A DNA stretch of 15,040 nt from Bacteroidales bacterium. GTDB lineage: Bacteria > Bacteroidota > Bacteroidia > Bacteroidales > PUMT01. The DNA is taken from contig SKQJ01000201.1 of NCBI GenBank assembly GCA_007119075.1, positions 1 to 15,040 of the forward strand, in the 5' to 3' direction. The notes beneath the pieces were generated by a model that ran no database searches, was not told where the DNA came from, and saw nothing but the letters and a program-made list of their open reading frames with translations. The position numbers and the translations under genes are program-made. Positions 7,094 to 15,038 of the stretch are shown one piece after another. Every line of letters begins with the position of its first letter. Position 1 is the stretch's first letter.

Positions 7094-8704
7094 ATGCAAT
7101 CGCCATATTCAAAAGAAATTACCGGGAAAGCAGCTTTACCCGCCGGAACCTGCCGGCGGGCAGTATTGCCTGCAGCTCTTTTTCTGATATTCTCGGTTAC
7201 ATGCCTGGCCCAGAACGGGGTGTTTCAGCAAAACATTTATCTTGAAAGGCAGCATTCCAGCATCTATGCCTTATTGAACCAGATCTCGGGCCAGACCGGC
7301 CATTATTTTGTGTATGACACCGATATTTTGAACTCCAACAAGAGAGTGAGGGTCAGCGCCGCTGAAAAGCCGCTTGCAGCCTGGCTTGAAGAAATAATTG
7401 ACGATCCTTCCCTTGATTTTCATATAATTGAAAACCATATACTGGTCTACCGCCCGGGAGCCGGCAAAGCTAATCCACCGGAGGATCCCGGTCCTATCCC
7501 TGAGCCGGAAATGGTTATCAGGGGTCGTGTGCTTGATGAGAATACAAGATCGCCACTGGCTTTCGCGACGGTGGCAGTTAGCGGCAGCGCAACCGGAATC
7601 ACCACCAATTCAGACGGGGTTTTTACCCTGAAATTATCGAAGGATCATACTGACAGGCAAATTTCGGTTTCCTATCTTGGCTACCGCAGCCAGCTCATTC
7701 CCGTCCGGCTGTTCCAGGGAAATAAAGTGGATGTTCTGATGGAAGCCGATTATATTTCCATCCAGGAGGTCATGATCAGGTATTTTGATCCGCTGGCCAT
7801 AGTGAATGCCGCAAGACAAAAAATTACTGAAAATTACAGCGACAAACCAGTGTATCTGAACAGCTTCTACCGGGAAGGTGTTATGCGTTCCGGGCGACTG
7901 ATAAATTATTCAGAGGGAGTGTTCCAGATATACAAGCCTCCCTATCAAAGAGTGTTTGCCCGCGACCAGGTAAGGCTAATGCAGTCGAGGACTATCAGCA
8001 ATGTTGACCAGACCGATACCCTGGTGCTTAAAATCAGGGCCGGGATAAAAAGCTCGCTTGAGCTTGATTTTATAAACAATATACCCGATTTTCTGCATGA
8101 AGATTATTTGAATGACTATGACTTTTCCCAGGCCGATATAATTTCTATTGAGGGGAAATCGGCTTATGCAATTGAATTTGAACAAAAAAAGAATATTACA
8201 GAACCCTTATACAAGGGAATATTATATATTGAGAGGGAAAGCCTGGCTTTCCTCGGAGCTGATTTTGAAGTTCATCCCAAACATATCGGAAAGACAGCTA
8301 ACAGATTTTTAATCAGGAAAAACAGGAATTACAGGGCTTCCGTTGAAAGAGCAGCCTATACCGTCAGCTACCGGTATCACAATGGCCGTTATTATCTTAA
8401 CCACGTAAGGGCCGATCTGCATTTGCGATACAGGAAGAGGTACCATCTTTTCAGCAACAATTACCATGTTTTTGTGGAGCTTGCCACCACCGGCATCGAT
8501 ACGGCAAATGTAAGCAGGTTTGAAAGAAGCGCGGCCCTCAGGACGGACCGGGTGTTTTCAGACGGAAATCACAGCTATGATCACGAATTCTGGCGCGATT
8601 ACAGCATCATTGCTCCTGAAGAACACATTACACGGGCCATATCGCTGATTGAAGCAAAAATAGAACGGGTCACCGGTGAAGAGGAACAGCAGGGAGATTT
8701 TTGA
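7094..8704 (+). CDS. STN plus carboxypeptidase-regulatory-like domain protein, putative barrel-less transducer
   Basis: The 536-residue product has an N-terminal signal peptide (basic n-region to residue 22, hydrophobic 23-38, likely cleavage after CLA, 37-39). An STN (secretin/TonB short N-terminal) domain spans about 46-118: IYLERQHSSIYALLNQISGQ, then YFVYDTDIL, VRVSAAEKPLAAWLEEII and a final HIIENHILVYRP. A proline-rich linker (119-138) leads to a carboxypeptidase-regulatory-like domain (139-220: IRGRVLDENTRSPLAFATV, SDGVFTL, SYLGYRS). The remainder (228-525) is homologous to the C-terminus of the 4206-5444 product, with NSFYRE, QIYKPPY, DTLVLKI, YAIEFEQ, PLYKGIL, GRYYLNHVRADLHL and HEFWRDYSIIAPEE. 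TonB-dependent transducers would continue into a plug and 22-strand barrel; this protein does not. As last gene of the cassette it is the natural partner of FecR, though that is inference. Confidence 0.82.
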   Translation: MQSPYSKEITGKAALPAGTCRRAVLPAALFLIFSVTCLAQNGVFQQNIYLERQHSSIYALLNQISGQTGHYFVYDTDILNSNKRVRVSAAEKPLAAWLEEIIDDPSLDFHIIENHILVYRPGAGKANPPEDPGPIPEPEMVIRGRVLDENTRSPLAFATVAVSGSATGITTNSDGVFTLKLSKDHTDRQISVSYLGYRSQLIPVRLFQGNKVDVLMEADYISIQEVMIRYFDPLAIVNAARQKITENYSDKPVYLNSFYREGVMRSGRLINYSEGVFQIYKPPYQRVFARDQVRLMQSRTISNVDQTDTLVLKIRAGIKSSLELDFINNIPDFLHEDYLNDYDFSQADIISIEGKSAYAIEFEQKKNITEPLYKGILYIERESLAFLGADFEVHPKHIGKTANRFLIRKNRNYRASVERAAYTVSYRYHNGRYYLNHVRADLHLRYRKRYHLFSNNYHVFVELATTGIDTANVSRFERSAALRTDRVFSDGNHSYDHEFWRDYSIIAPEEHITRAISLIEAKIERVTGEEEQQGDF

Positions 8705-8716
8705 ATATGATACCAG

Positions 8717-8761
8717 ACCGGAAATCTCCTCACAGCCAGGAAGGCCGGGCTGTCAACCGGT
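8717..8761. terminator. Possible hairpin between convergent genes
   Basis: ACCGG (8717-8721) pairs with CCGGT (8757-8761), and inside it ACAGCC (8732-8737) pairs with GGCTGT (8748-8753). It lies in the 48-bp gap between the convergent 7094-8704 gene and pabB and overlaps the pabB stop codon. With no T-run on either side it is at best a weak or factor-dependent terminator. Confidence 0.28.
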
Positions 8762-10075
8762 TTCGTGGCCGAGAACTTTCATGATAGCTCCTGCCTTGAG
8801 CAGGCATTCGCTGTATTCTTTTTCGGGTATCGACTGACTGGTTATGGCGCCCCCGACCATGAACGAAAGATAGGATGATGCCCGGTTATACTGCAGGCTT
8901 CTGATCACGACATTGAAGTCGAAATCCATTTCCGGCGTTATATAGCCGACCGAGCCGGAATAGAGTCCCCGCCTTGTTTTCTCATACTGTTCGATGATCT
9001 CCATAGACCTGACCTTGGGAGCTCCCGTCATCGATCCCATGGGGAATGTGGAATTTATTATATCGGTAAAGGTTGCTCCGGGCCGCAGGCTGGCCGAGAT
9101 ATCAGACTGCATTTGCAGCACCCGGGGAAACGGATAGACTCCGCACAGCTCGTTCACCCTGACAGATCCCCTGCAGGCTATTCTGGAGAGGTCATTTCTG
9201 ACCAGATCTGTTATCATTATGTTTTCTGCGCGTTCTTTCGGATCACAGGCCAGCAATTTCATTGCTTCCCGGTCCTGGCCGGGGGTGTTTCCTCTTGGAT
9301 ATGTGCCTTTGATGGGCTGGGAAATGATTTTGTCTCCTGATTTTTTTAAAAAACGCTCTGGACTGGCGCACAGGAGATATTTGTCATTCAACCTGTAGAA
9401 ACAGGAAAATGGAACCGGGGATTCTGCAATCAGTTTCAGCCAGGTTGCCGCCGCATCAATTTCAGCACCTGCAGAATAAAATTCCTGGCAGAAGTTCAGC
9501 TCGTAAATATCTCCTTTCTGTATATGATCCTTTATGCCTGCCACCGCACCGAGGTAATCTTCCCGCGAAAGCACACTGCTTATCTTTCCGGGAAACGGCC
9601 TGTCCATAGCAGGAACCGGCCAATTGTCGATCTCAGTCATCAAGTCTGCTATCTTCCTTTTACTGTCATATTCTTTGTGCCATCCGATTTTAAGGGTTTC
9701 TTCCTCCTGTATGAAAACATAGCGGGGAATAAAAAAATTAAGCAAAGGGAAATCAAGGAAATCCGGGTGATCGGAGACGAGGTCTTCAATGTGATTTTTA
9801 AGCTCATAGCCCAGATGTCCGAACAACCAGTCCTTGCTGCCGTCTATAAACCGGTCGAGCGAAGAAAGCGGGCTGGGCTCATCAATGCCGTAATGATCCA
9901 GGATTCCGGCTCCGGCAATAAGATCATAGGTGTGCCGGGACATAGGGCCCAAGAGCTTTTTCCTGTAATCATTCGAATGGAGCACACAGGCTACCGGAAA
10001 ATTTTGTGCCCACGCTGCGAGCTTCCCGGGGAAATTTACCGGATCATTGATATGAAAGTGGCTGAATTCACGCAT
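8753..10075 (-). CDS. pabB: Aminodeoxychorismate synthase component I
   Basis: This chorismate-binding enzyme of about 440 residues belongs to the anthranilate synthase component I superfamily. The active-site sequence SQPIKGTYPRG has the PIKGT form, whose lysine (residue 256) forms the covalent intermediate typical of para-aminobenzoate synthesis, rather than the PIAGT form of anthranilate synthases. Other signatures are ERAENIMITDLVRNDLSR, TFPMGSMTGAPKVRSMEII, SGSVGYI and SFMVGGAITSQS near the C-terminus. With glutamine or ammonia it should make 4-amino-4-deoxychorismate for folate. The ATG at 10075 is preferred over a TTG two codons upstream. No glutaminase (pabA) or lyase (pabC) is in the window, so partners must lie elsewhere. 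It starts 57 bp after the Omp85-like gene on the same strand, with which it may be co-transcribed. Confidence 0.92.
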   Translation of the reverse strand: MREFSHFHINDPVNFPGKLAAWAQNFPVACVLHSNDYRKKLLGPMSRHTYDLIAGAGILDHYGIDEPSPLSSLDRFIDGSKDWLFGHLGYELKNHIEDLVSDHPDFLDFPLLNFFIPRYVFIQEEETLKIGWHKEYDSKRKIADLMTEIDNWPVPAMDRPFPGKISSVLSREDYLGAVAGIKDHIQKGDIYELNFCQEFYSAGAEIDAAATWLKLIAESPVPFSCFYRLNDKYLLCASPERFLKKSGDKIISQPIKGTYPRGNTPGQDREAMKLLACDPKERAENIMITDLVRNDLSRIACRGSVRVNELCGVYPFPRVLQMQSDISASLRPGATFTDIINSTFPMGSMTGAPKVRSMEIIEQYEKTRRGLYSGSVGYITPEMDFDFNVVIRSLQYNRASSYLSFMVGGAITSQSIPEKEYSECLLKAGAIMKVLGHETG

Positions 10076-10132
10076 GCACAAAAATAATCATTGGGCTGGA
10101 TTTCCTTTAAATTTTCCACCGGAAGGGACCTG

Positions 10133-12076
10133 TCAGCGAAACGGAAGCACTTCGGGAGCAGTTATATTGAATTCATCAAAGATACGGCTTCTTTCACTCA
10201 TGATGTAGAGGATACTGACCGATGCAGATTCGGGAATTCTCGGGAACCAGGCAAGCCGGAAAGTGAGAGTGGGCAGAACCAGGTGCTCATTGCGCACTCT
10301 CAGCCCGATGCCGAATCCGCTGTAGAAGCTTTCGTCAATAACCCGGCCGTTGCCCGATCCGATCCAGCCTAAGTCTGCCATAGTGAAAACCGCATACCTG
10401 AATCCATACCAGGCCATGGGAGAATACAGCATAGTTTCGGTCTGGATTGCAATTCTTTGGGTGCCCGTGAGGCTTTTGCTTCTTAAACCCCTGATGCCCT
10501 GCCGGTTGCTTAGGCTGATGAATTCATCCTCGAATCTTGACAGCCCTCTCAGGTAATTGACTGAAAAAAACTGTCTCAGATAGAACCTGTTCACATCAAA
10601 AAGGGCTGAAAATCCTGAAGTCTCGATATTGAGGACTCCCTGCTCGAAATGCCGGTCATTAATGAAGCTTCCCAGGGATATCTGGTTACGAAGATACGCG
10701 ATCCGGTCAATATAGCTTGAATGGGAAACATCGATGCCGGCATACCAGCGAGTGTTGAACTGGTTCAGCTCGTAACCGGCGATAGTCTGAAGCCTGGAAC
10801 CAAGGGGTATATCTTCGGTCGGTCCGAAACCATGAATATATCTGCTCTTGCGGTAATGCTGACGGGTATAGCCCAGTCCCAGCAAAAAAATATCCCTGTT
10901 ATGAAAATCATACCGCAGCCTTTCCGAGATCTCGGGCCGGTCATAGAAAACAGCCCTGTTGTAACGCGCCGTTATGTATAGGTTTCTTCTGTCATCATTG
11001 CCCGGAAGAACAAATGAACGCCCGAACCAGGAATCATATACATTGAAATCGAGGGGCAGATCATGGATTATGGTGTCGTGAAACAAATAGTCATCCCTTA
11101 GCCGGGAGGTGGCAAAATCAAATCCTCCCGCGTATTTCATCGCCGGTGTTATGAATCTCCTCCCGCTGCCCAAACTGAAAACCCTGTTGCCGAAAGCGTC
11201 ACGATAAGCTATTTCGGTGGTCAGGAATGTTCTTCCGATGTTCTGTATCCTGAGTTCTGAATTGAAACCCACGGGACTGCTTTCGCCGGCATCGAAAAGC
11301 AGGTTTGTTGAAACAGCCTGACCGAGCCCCAGGATATTTTTGTTGTAGAATTCGACTCCTCCCCGGTCAATTTCACTCATGTCCAGGTCAAATCCGAAAG
11401 ACAGCCTGTCTTTGGTAAAAATCACAATATCTACATATTCGGGGTCTATGGCATTTTCATAAACATATATCCGGGCATCTTCTATATAGGAAAGCTGCCT
11501 TAAGATACGCTCATTGTCGGCAATAAGGAATGGATCAAGCGGCTCTCCGTGGGCGAACAGAAGGTTGTTTCCTAAAACTCTCTCACTGGTGCCGAAATGG
11601 AGCAATGATTTGGTTCTTTCGATTATGCCGGTGGAAACGTAGCTGTAATCGTCTATGCCCGGGGCAAACAGGCTGACCGTCCTGAAATCAATGTTCCGGA
11701 TCGTTTTGCCTTCGAATCCGGCAAAGAGGCTCTCCGATCTGTAGGGATTGTCAGAAGGCTGATATTCACTTGCCGGATCCTTTATCATCAGATCATATAT
11801 CTTCCTTGTAATACTGGTGTGACTGGCCGCCTTTTCGAGATTTTGATAAAAAACTTCATGGTGTGATTTTTTCTGATTGTTGCCGAAGGCGGCACCATTA
11901 TTCGCAATATCCATATCTGCCAGTGAATCTGACGTGTTGCTTCCGGCGATGGAATGCACCACCGGTCTTTTCAGCGGACGCGCAGGATCCATTGAAACGC
12001 TGTCACTTTCCGATTTCACCCCCGAAAGGTTGAAAAACAACAATGTAGCCGCAATTAAGCAAGTTCTGGCCCTCAA
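10133..12076 (-). CDS. Omp85/BamA-like outer-membrane beta-barrel protein
   Basis: This 647-residue protein has a short signal peptide (RARTCLIAATLLFFNLSG), a polar, low-complexity spacer (about 23-115) and a POTRA-like segment (about 124-222) with NLLFAHGEPLDPFLIADNERILRQL and YVDIVIFTKD, similar to the last POTRA of BamA/TamA. A barrel of alternating aromatic strands follows from about 225. NRQGIRGL (524-531) corresponds to the Omp85 loop-6 motif (V/I)RG(F/Y). The role would be insertion or secretion of outer-membrane proteins, or a related transport, but the client is unknown. The final residues (EFNITAPEVLPFR) extend past the last strand and lack the usual terminal aromatic residue. The first usable codon is a TTG at 12076; no ATG lies ahead of the signal peptide, so the start is uncertain. 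A PatD-like or non-BamA Omp85 role is possible. Confidence 0.75.
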   Translation of the reverse strand: MRARTCLIAATLLFFNLSGVKSESDSVSMDPARPLKRPVVHSIAGSNTSDSLADMDIANNGAAFGNNQKKSHHEVFYQNLEKAASHTSITRKIYDLMIKDPASEYQPSDNPYRSESLFAGFEGKTIRNIDFRTVSLFAPGIDDYSYVSTGIIERTKSLLHFGTSERVLGNNLLFAHGEPLDPFLIADNERILRQLSYIEDARIYVYENAIDPEYVDIVIFTKDRLSFGFDLDMSEIDRGGVEFYNKNILGLGQAVSTNLLFDAGESSPVGFNSELRIQNIGRTFLTTEIAYRDAFGNRVFSLGSGRRFITPAMKYAGGFDFATSRLRDDYLFHDTIIHDLPLDFNVYDSWFGRSFVLPGNDDRRNLYITARYNRAVFYDRPEISERLRYDFHNRDIFLLGLGYTRQHYRKSRYIHGFGPTEDIPLGSRLQTIAGYELNQFNTRWYAGIDVSHSSYIDRIAYLRNQISLGSFINDRHFEQGVLNIETSGFSALFDVNRFYLRQFFSVNYLRGLSRFEDEFISLSNRQGIRGLRSKSLTGTQRIAIQTETMLYSPMAWYGFRYAVFTMADLGWIGSGNGRVIDESFYSGFGIGLRVRNEHLVLPTLTFRLAWFPRIPESASVSILYIMSERSRIFDEFNITAPEVLPFR

Positions 12077-12402
12077 GGTTATAAGATATGGTAACTGAAA
12101 TAATTGATTGGCAAACTGTAGATTAATTGGTTCCGGATAAAGTTTGCTTACAAATTTAATAAATATTATATTCTGGTTTTCGGATCGCTCTGAATGGTCA
12201 ATAGCAAATTAATAACGCAGAAAAATGATATCTGTTTTAAGATGCATGATGAAACCATTTTTTTTTGGCTGTTGTTTATTGAATAACAAAAATTTCTATG
12301 TTGATTTGCTGTTATGCTATTTTTCTTACCTTTACCTCTTTAATTTTTTTGAGTTGATTTATCCGGTAAAAATAAATTTTAACCTTTAATTTTTAATCTG
12401 AT
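12077..12402. other. Divergent intergenic region between the Omp85-like gene and the ROK kinase gene
   Basis: These 326 bases are strongly AT-rich with long T and A runs and contain no credible gene. They must hold promoters for both directions. The best plus-strand candidate is listed separately. An imperfect palindrome, TTGTTTATT-GAATAACAA (12272-12289), lies about 15 bp upstream of that promoter and is operator-like in size. No convincing promoter was recognised for the minus-strand gene. Confidence 0.5.
12305..12334 (+). promoter_or_regulatory. Candidate promoter for the kinase-transporter pair
   Basis: TTTG (12305-12308) and TACCTTTA (12327-12334) are separated by 18 bp and resemble the Bacteroidota -33 (TTTG) and -7 (TAnnTTTG) elements. 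The -7 box differs only in its last base, and the spacing is one base short of the usual 19-21. Transcription from here would give an AT-rich leader of about 60 nt before the ATG at 12403. Confidence 0.45.
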
Positions 12403-13362
12403 ATGAAAGAGTATGTTATAGGCATTGATATTGGAGGAACCTTTACAAAATCGGGCTTCGTTGACCGGAATGGCAATTGTTATGCCGAGAGCGTGACACC
12501 GACCGATACTTTTGATAACGTGGATGATTATCTGGATAATCTCATCCAGGTTCTCAAAGTGTCCGAGAAGCAGCTGGAAGGTCCCTACAAAATCCTGGGA
12601 GTCGGCATTGGGGCCCCTAATGGCAATTTCCACAACGGAACAGTGGAAAACGCCACCAATCTTAAATGGAGGGGAATAATTCCCCTGGCAGAAATGGTCA
12701 ACAAACATTATGATCTGCCTGTCAAGCTGACAAATGATGCCAATGCTGCAGCTCTGGGCGAGATGGTCTATGGCGGAGCTTCGGAAATGAACGATTTTAT
12801 TATGATCACCCTGGGAACCGGCCTTGGAAGCGGTCTTGTAGTTGGCGGTGAGCTGGTTTACGGCCATGATGGTTTTGCCGGAGAGCTCGGGCATGTGAAT
12901 GTCGTTGAGAATGGCAGAAAGTGCGGATGCGGGAACCACGGCTGCCTTGAAACGTATGTTTCAGCTCCCGGCATAAAGAGAACGGTTTTTGAGCTTCTTG
13001 CTCTCGACAGTCGCGGGAGCGAACTGTCAGGCTACTCTTTCGACCAGCTTGATTCGGAGATGATCTATAATGCCGCCAAAAAGGATGACCCCGTAGCACT
13101 GAAGGCATTCGACATTACCGGGAAAATCCTGGGAAGGAAACTTGCAGACTCCATTGCACACACCAGTCCCGAAGCCATATTTCTTTTCGGGGGCCTTGCC
13201 AAATCAGGCGATTATATTTTCAATCCCACCAAAAAATATATGGAAGAAAGTGTAATGGGCACTTTCCGCAATAAGGTCAAAATTCTGCCCTCGCGGCTGA
13301 CCGACAGGAATGCTGCGGTGATGGGAGCGAGCGCGCTCATATGGAAGGAACTGGAAAAATAA
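12403..13362 (+). CDS. ROK-family sugar kinase, probable glucokinase
   Basis: This 319-residue cytoplasmic kinase has the ROK features in order: phosphate-binding DIGGTFTKSG (9-18), VGIGAPNG (67-74), the sugar-binding and catalytic NDANAAALGE (111-120, Asp112 as base), LGTGLGSGLV (137-146), GELGH (160-164) and the zinc-binding CxCGxxGCxE (Cys174, Cys176, Cys181). It should transfer the ATP gamma-phosphate to the 6-hydroxyl of a hexose. Glucose is the best guess from overall similarity, but ROK enzymes also act on N-acetylglucosamine, N-acetylmannosamine, fructose or allose. It lacks the N-terminal helix-turn-helix of ROK repressors, so it is an enzyme. An FHS sugar permease follows 83 bp downstream on the same strand, making an uptake and phosphorylation pair. 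The ATG at 12403 gives the standard N-terminus. Confidence 0.92.
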   Translation: MKEYVIGIDIGGTFTKSGFVDRNGNCYAESVTPTDTFDNVDDYLDNLIQVLKVSEKQLEGPYKILGVGIGAPNGNFHNGTVENATNLKWRGIIPLAEMVNKHYDLPVKLTNDANAAALGEMVYGGASEMNDFIMITLGTGLGSGLVVGGELVYGHDGFAGELGHVNVVENGRKCGCGNHGCLETYVSAPGIKRTVFELLALDSRGSELSGYSFDQLDSEMIYNAAKKDDPVALKAFDITGKILGRKLADSIAHTSPEAIFLFGGLAKSGDYIFNPTKKYMEESVMGTFRNKVKILPSRLTDRNAAVMGASALIWKELEK

Positions 13363-13445
13363 GCAAAATCTGGTGCCAGGAAATCTGCTTTTAATTATCA
13401 TATCAAAATTTTTTTAACCTTAAACCATTAATTAAATTTACCATC

Positions 13446-14861
13446 ATGTCAAATCAAACCAATACATTGAGGGTGGGGATGATTTTCATTTCCATGATCT
13501 TCTTCATTTTCGGGTTCGTGACAACCTTTATTATCACCCTGAGCGACCCTGTGATGGAGGCCTTCGACCTGACTTACACGCAAGGGTTCCTTGTCAATTC
13601 TGCTTTCTTTATTTCCTATGCGATTTTTTCCATTCCGGCAGGGGGCGTGGTCAAGAGGATCGGATACAAGAACTCGATAGTTGTCGGATTGCTGTTGATT
13701 TCAGTCGCGGGGTTCCTGTTTTTTCCCGCCATCCGCACCGAATCGTATCCGTTCTTTCTGGGTGCTATAGTTATCCTGTCACTGGGAGTGGTATTGCTGC
13801 AAACTGCTGCCAACCCCTTTGTTACCGAACTGGGCCCGCCCGAGACCGCTTCGGGAAGACTTAATCTTACCCAGGCACTGAATTCAATTGCTACCTGGAT
13901 TGCTCCTTTGATGATCGTGGCCCTGATCCTTCCTGCTGCCGTACCTGCTATTGCAGAAGGCATTGAAGGCGTTACCGGGATAGGCATCCGGCCTTCGGAC
14001 CTCCTTCCTCCCTTTATGATAATTGCAGTACTCGTATTATTGATCGCCATTGCAGTCCGCCTGATCAGGCTGCCCGTGCTGAGCCAGGAAGGCGCCGGTA
14101 ATTACGCTACCGTTTTCAAATACAGGCATGTCCTGCTGGGGGCTTTTGCCATATTCTGTTATGTCGGAGCCGAAGTAGGTATCGGTACCGCAATTTCCTC
14201 TTATATTGTGCAGCCGGGAATGGGCGGAGGCATCAGCCGCGAGCTCGCCCTTAAATTTGTCGGGCTTTATTGGGCAGGCGCCATGATAGGTCGTCTGTTC
14301 GGCGCTATATCCCTTTCGGACATCAAAAAGAAGGAGCTGAAGCTTGTTTTTGCCAGCCTGGTTATGGTGTGGGCATTTATTGTCGGTTATGTGACTCTTG
14401 ATTTCAGTATAACCATGGCGCTGACGTTCTTCGGATTTGCTGTCGTTAATTATGCACTCATGCAGCTTGGAAAAGGCAAGGCAAACCTTGTTCTTTCAGT
14501 ATTCGCAGTTGCTGCGGCTTCCCTTGCAATTATTTCAATGTTATCTACCGGAAGGGTGGCTCTGTGGACAATAGTAACAATAGGTTTGTTTAATTCCGTA
14601 ATGTTCCCGAATATTTTCTCGCTTGCAGTCAAGGGGCTCGACAGGAGCGAAGTCAGTCTTGCATCGGGGATAATCAATACCCTGATAGTCGGTGGGGCAA
14701 TCATTCCCGTTCTAATGGGCGTGGTAGGTGACGCTTTTAATATCCAGCTATCCTTTATCGTACCGGTTCTGTGTTACCTGTATATACTTTACTATGCGCT
14801 TATCGGGAGCAAGCTTCAGCCTATGGGCGAAACTGCTGCTGCAGGTCCCGCACCCAAATAA
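13446..14861 (+). CDS. FHS-family MFS sugar transporter (glucose/galactose or fucose permease type)
   Basis: The 471-residue product has about 12 membrane spans, the first beginning near residue 10 and the last ending near 453, with a cytoplasmic central loop around 208-228. It carries the hallmarks of the fucose:H+ symporter family: QTAANPFVTELGPPETASGRLNLTQALNS (119-147), YWAGAMIGRLFG (275-286) and the late FPNIFSLAVKGL (387-398) with GGAIIPVLMG (416-425). The QTAANP region includes residues that bind sugar in FucP-type permeases. A sugar/proton symport across the inner membrane is expected. The preceding kinase points to glucose or another hexose that is phosphorylated after entry. The loop between spans 5 and 6 (about 165-188) is long for the family. 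The ATG at 13446 sits behind an AT-rich leader without a Shine-Dalgarno sequence. An intrinsic terminator follows 23 bp after the stop. Confidence 0.9.
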   Translation: MSNQTNTLRVGMIFISMIFFIFGFVTTFIITLSDPVMEAFDLTYTQGFLVNSAFFISYAIFSIPAGGVVKRIGYKNSIVVGLLLISVAGFLFFPAIRTESYPFFLGAIVILSLGVVLLQTAANPFVTELGPPETASGRLNLTQALNSIATWIAPLMIVALILPAAVPAIAEGIEGVTGIGIRPSDLLPPFMIIAVLVLLIAIAVRLIRLPVLSQEGAGNYATVFKYRHVLLGAFAIFCYVGAEVGIGTAISSYIVQPGMGGGISRELALKFVGLYWAGAMIGRLFGAISLSDIKKKELKLVFASLVMVWAFIVGYVTLDFSITMALTFFGFAVVNYALMQLGKGKANLVLSVFAVAAASLAIISMLSTGRVALWTIVTIGLFNSVMFPNIFSLAVKGLDRSEVSLASGIINTLIVGGAIIPVLMGVVGDAFNIQLSFIVPVLCYLYILYYALIGSKLQPMGETAAAGPAPK

Positions 14862-14884
14862 CTTTTTTGCAAGCAGCTATAAAA

Positions 14885-14914
14885 AATGAGGCCCCTGGAG
14901 GCCTCATTTTTTTT
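14885..14914. terminator. Strong bidirectional intrinsic terminator
   Basis: AATGAGGCC (14885-14893) pairs perfectly with GGCCTCATT (14900-14908) around a 6-nt loop. It is flanked by an A-run on the left (from 14880) and a T-run on the right (to 14914), so it works as a Rho-independent terminator in both directions. It closes the kinase-transporter unit on the plus strand and would also end the minus-strand reading frame that stops at 14937. Confidence 0.93.
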
Positions 14915-14936
14915 ATCGGACAACAAATAGATCCGG

Positions 14937-15038
14937 TTATCTTCGGTCTCTCCTGACCAGTTTCCGGAAAAAAAAGTAAAGCACCACGATAACAATGACT
15001 ATCAGGAAGATTTTGAAAAAGGAAGTGTATGTATACAT
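14937..15038 (-). CDS. Short single-span membrane reading frame at the window edge
   Basis: On the minus strand an open frame from an ATG at 15038 to a TAA at 14937 encodes 33 residues: MYTYTSFFKI, a hydrophobic helix rich in Ile, Val and Leu (about residues 9-24), then a basic tail RKLVRRDRR. This is the pattern of a small inner-membrane protein with a positive cytoplasmic end, or of the last helix of a larger membrane protein whose start lies outside the window. The terminator 22 bp downstream on its strand supports it as the 3' end of a real transcript. Family not recognised. Confidence 0.45.
   Translation of the reverse strand: MYTYTSFFKIFLIVIVIVVLYFFFRKLVRRDRR

Noticed and set aside
9524..10087. 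A 187-residue plus-strand frame opposite the start of pabB
   Set aside because: It is antisense to the conserved pabB coding sequence and has no family resemblance.
12379..12939. A 186-residue minus-strand frame opposite the ROK kinase
   Set aside because: It covers the conserved kinase motifs in antisense and would run out of the kinase leader; no domain recognised.
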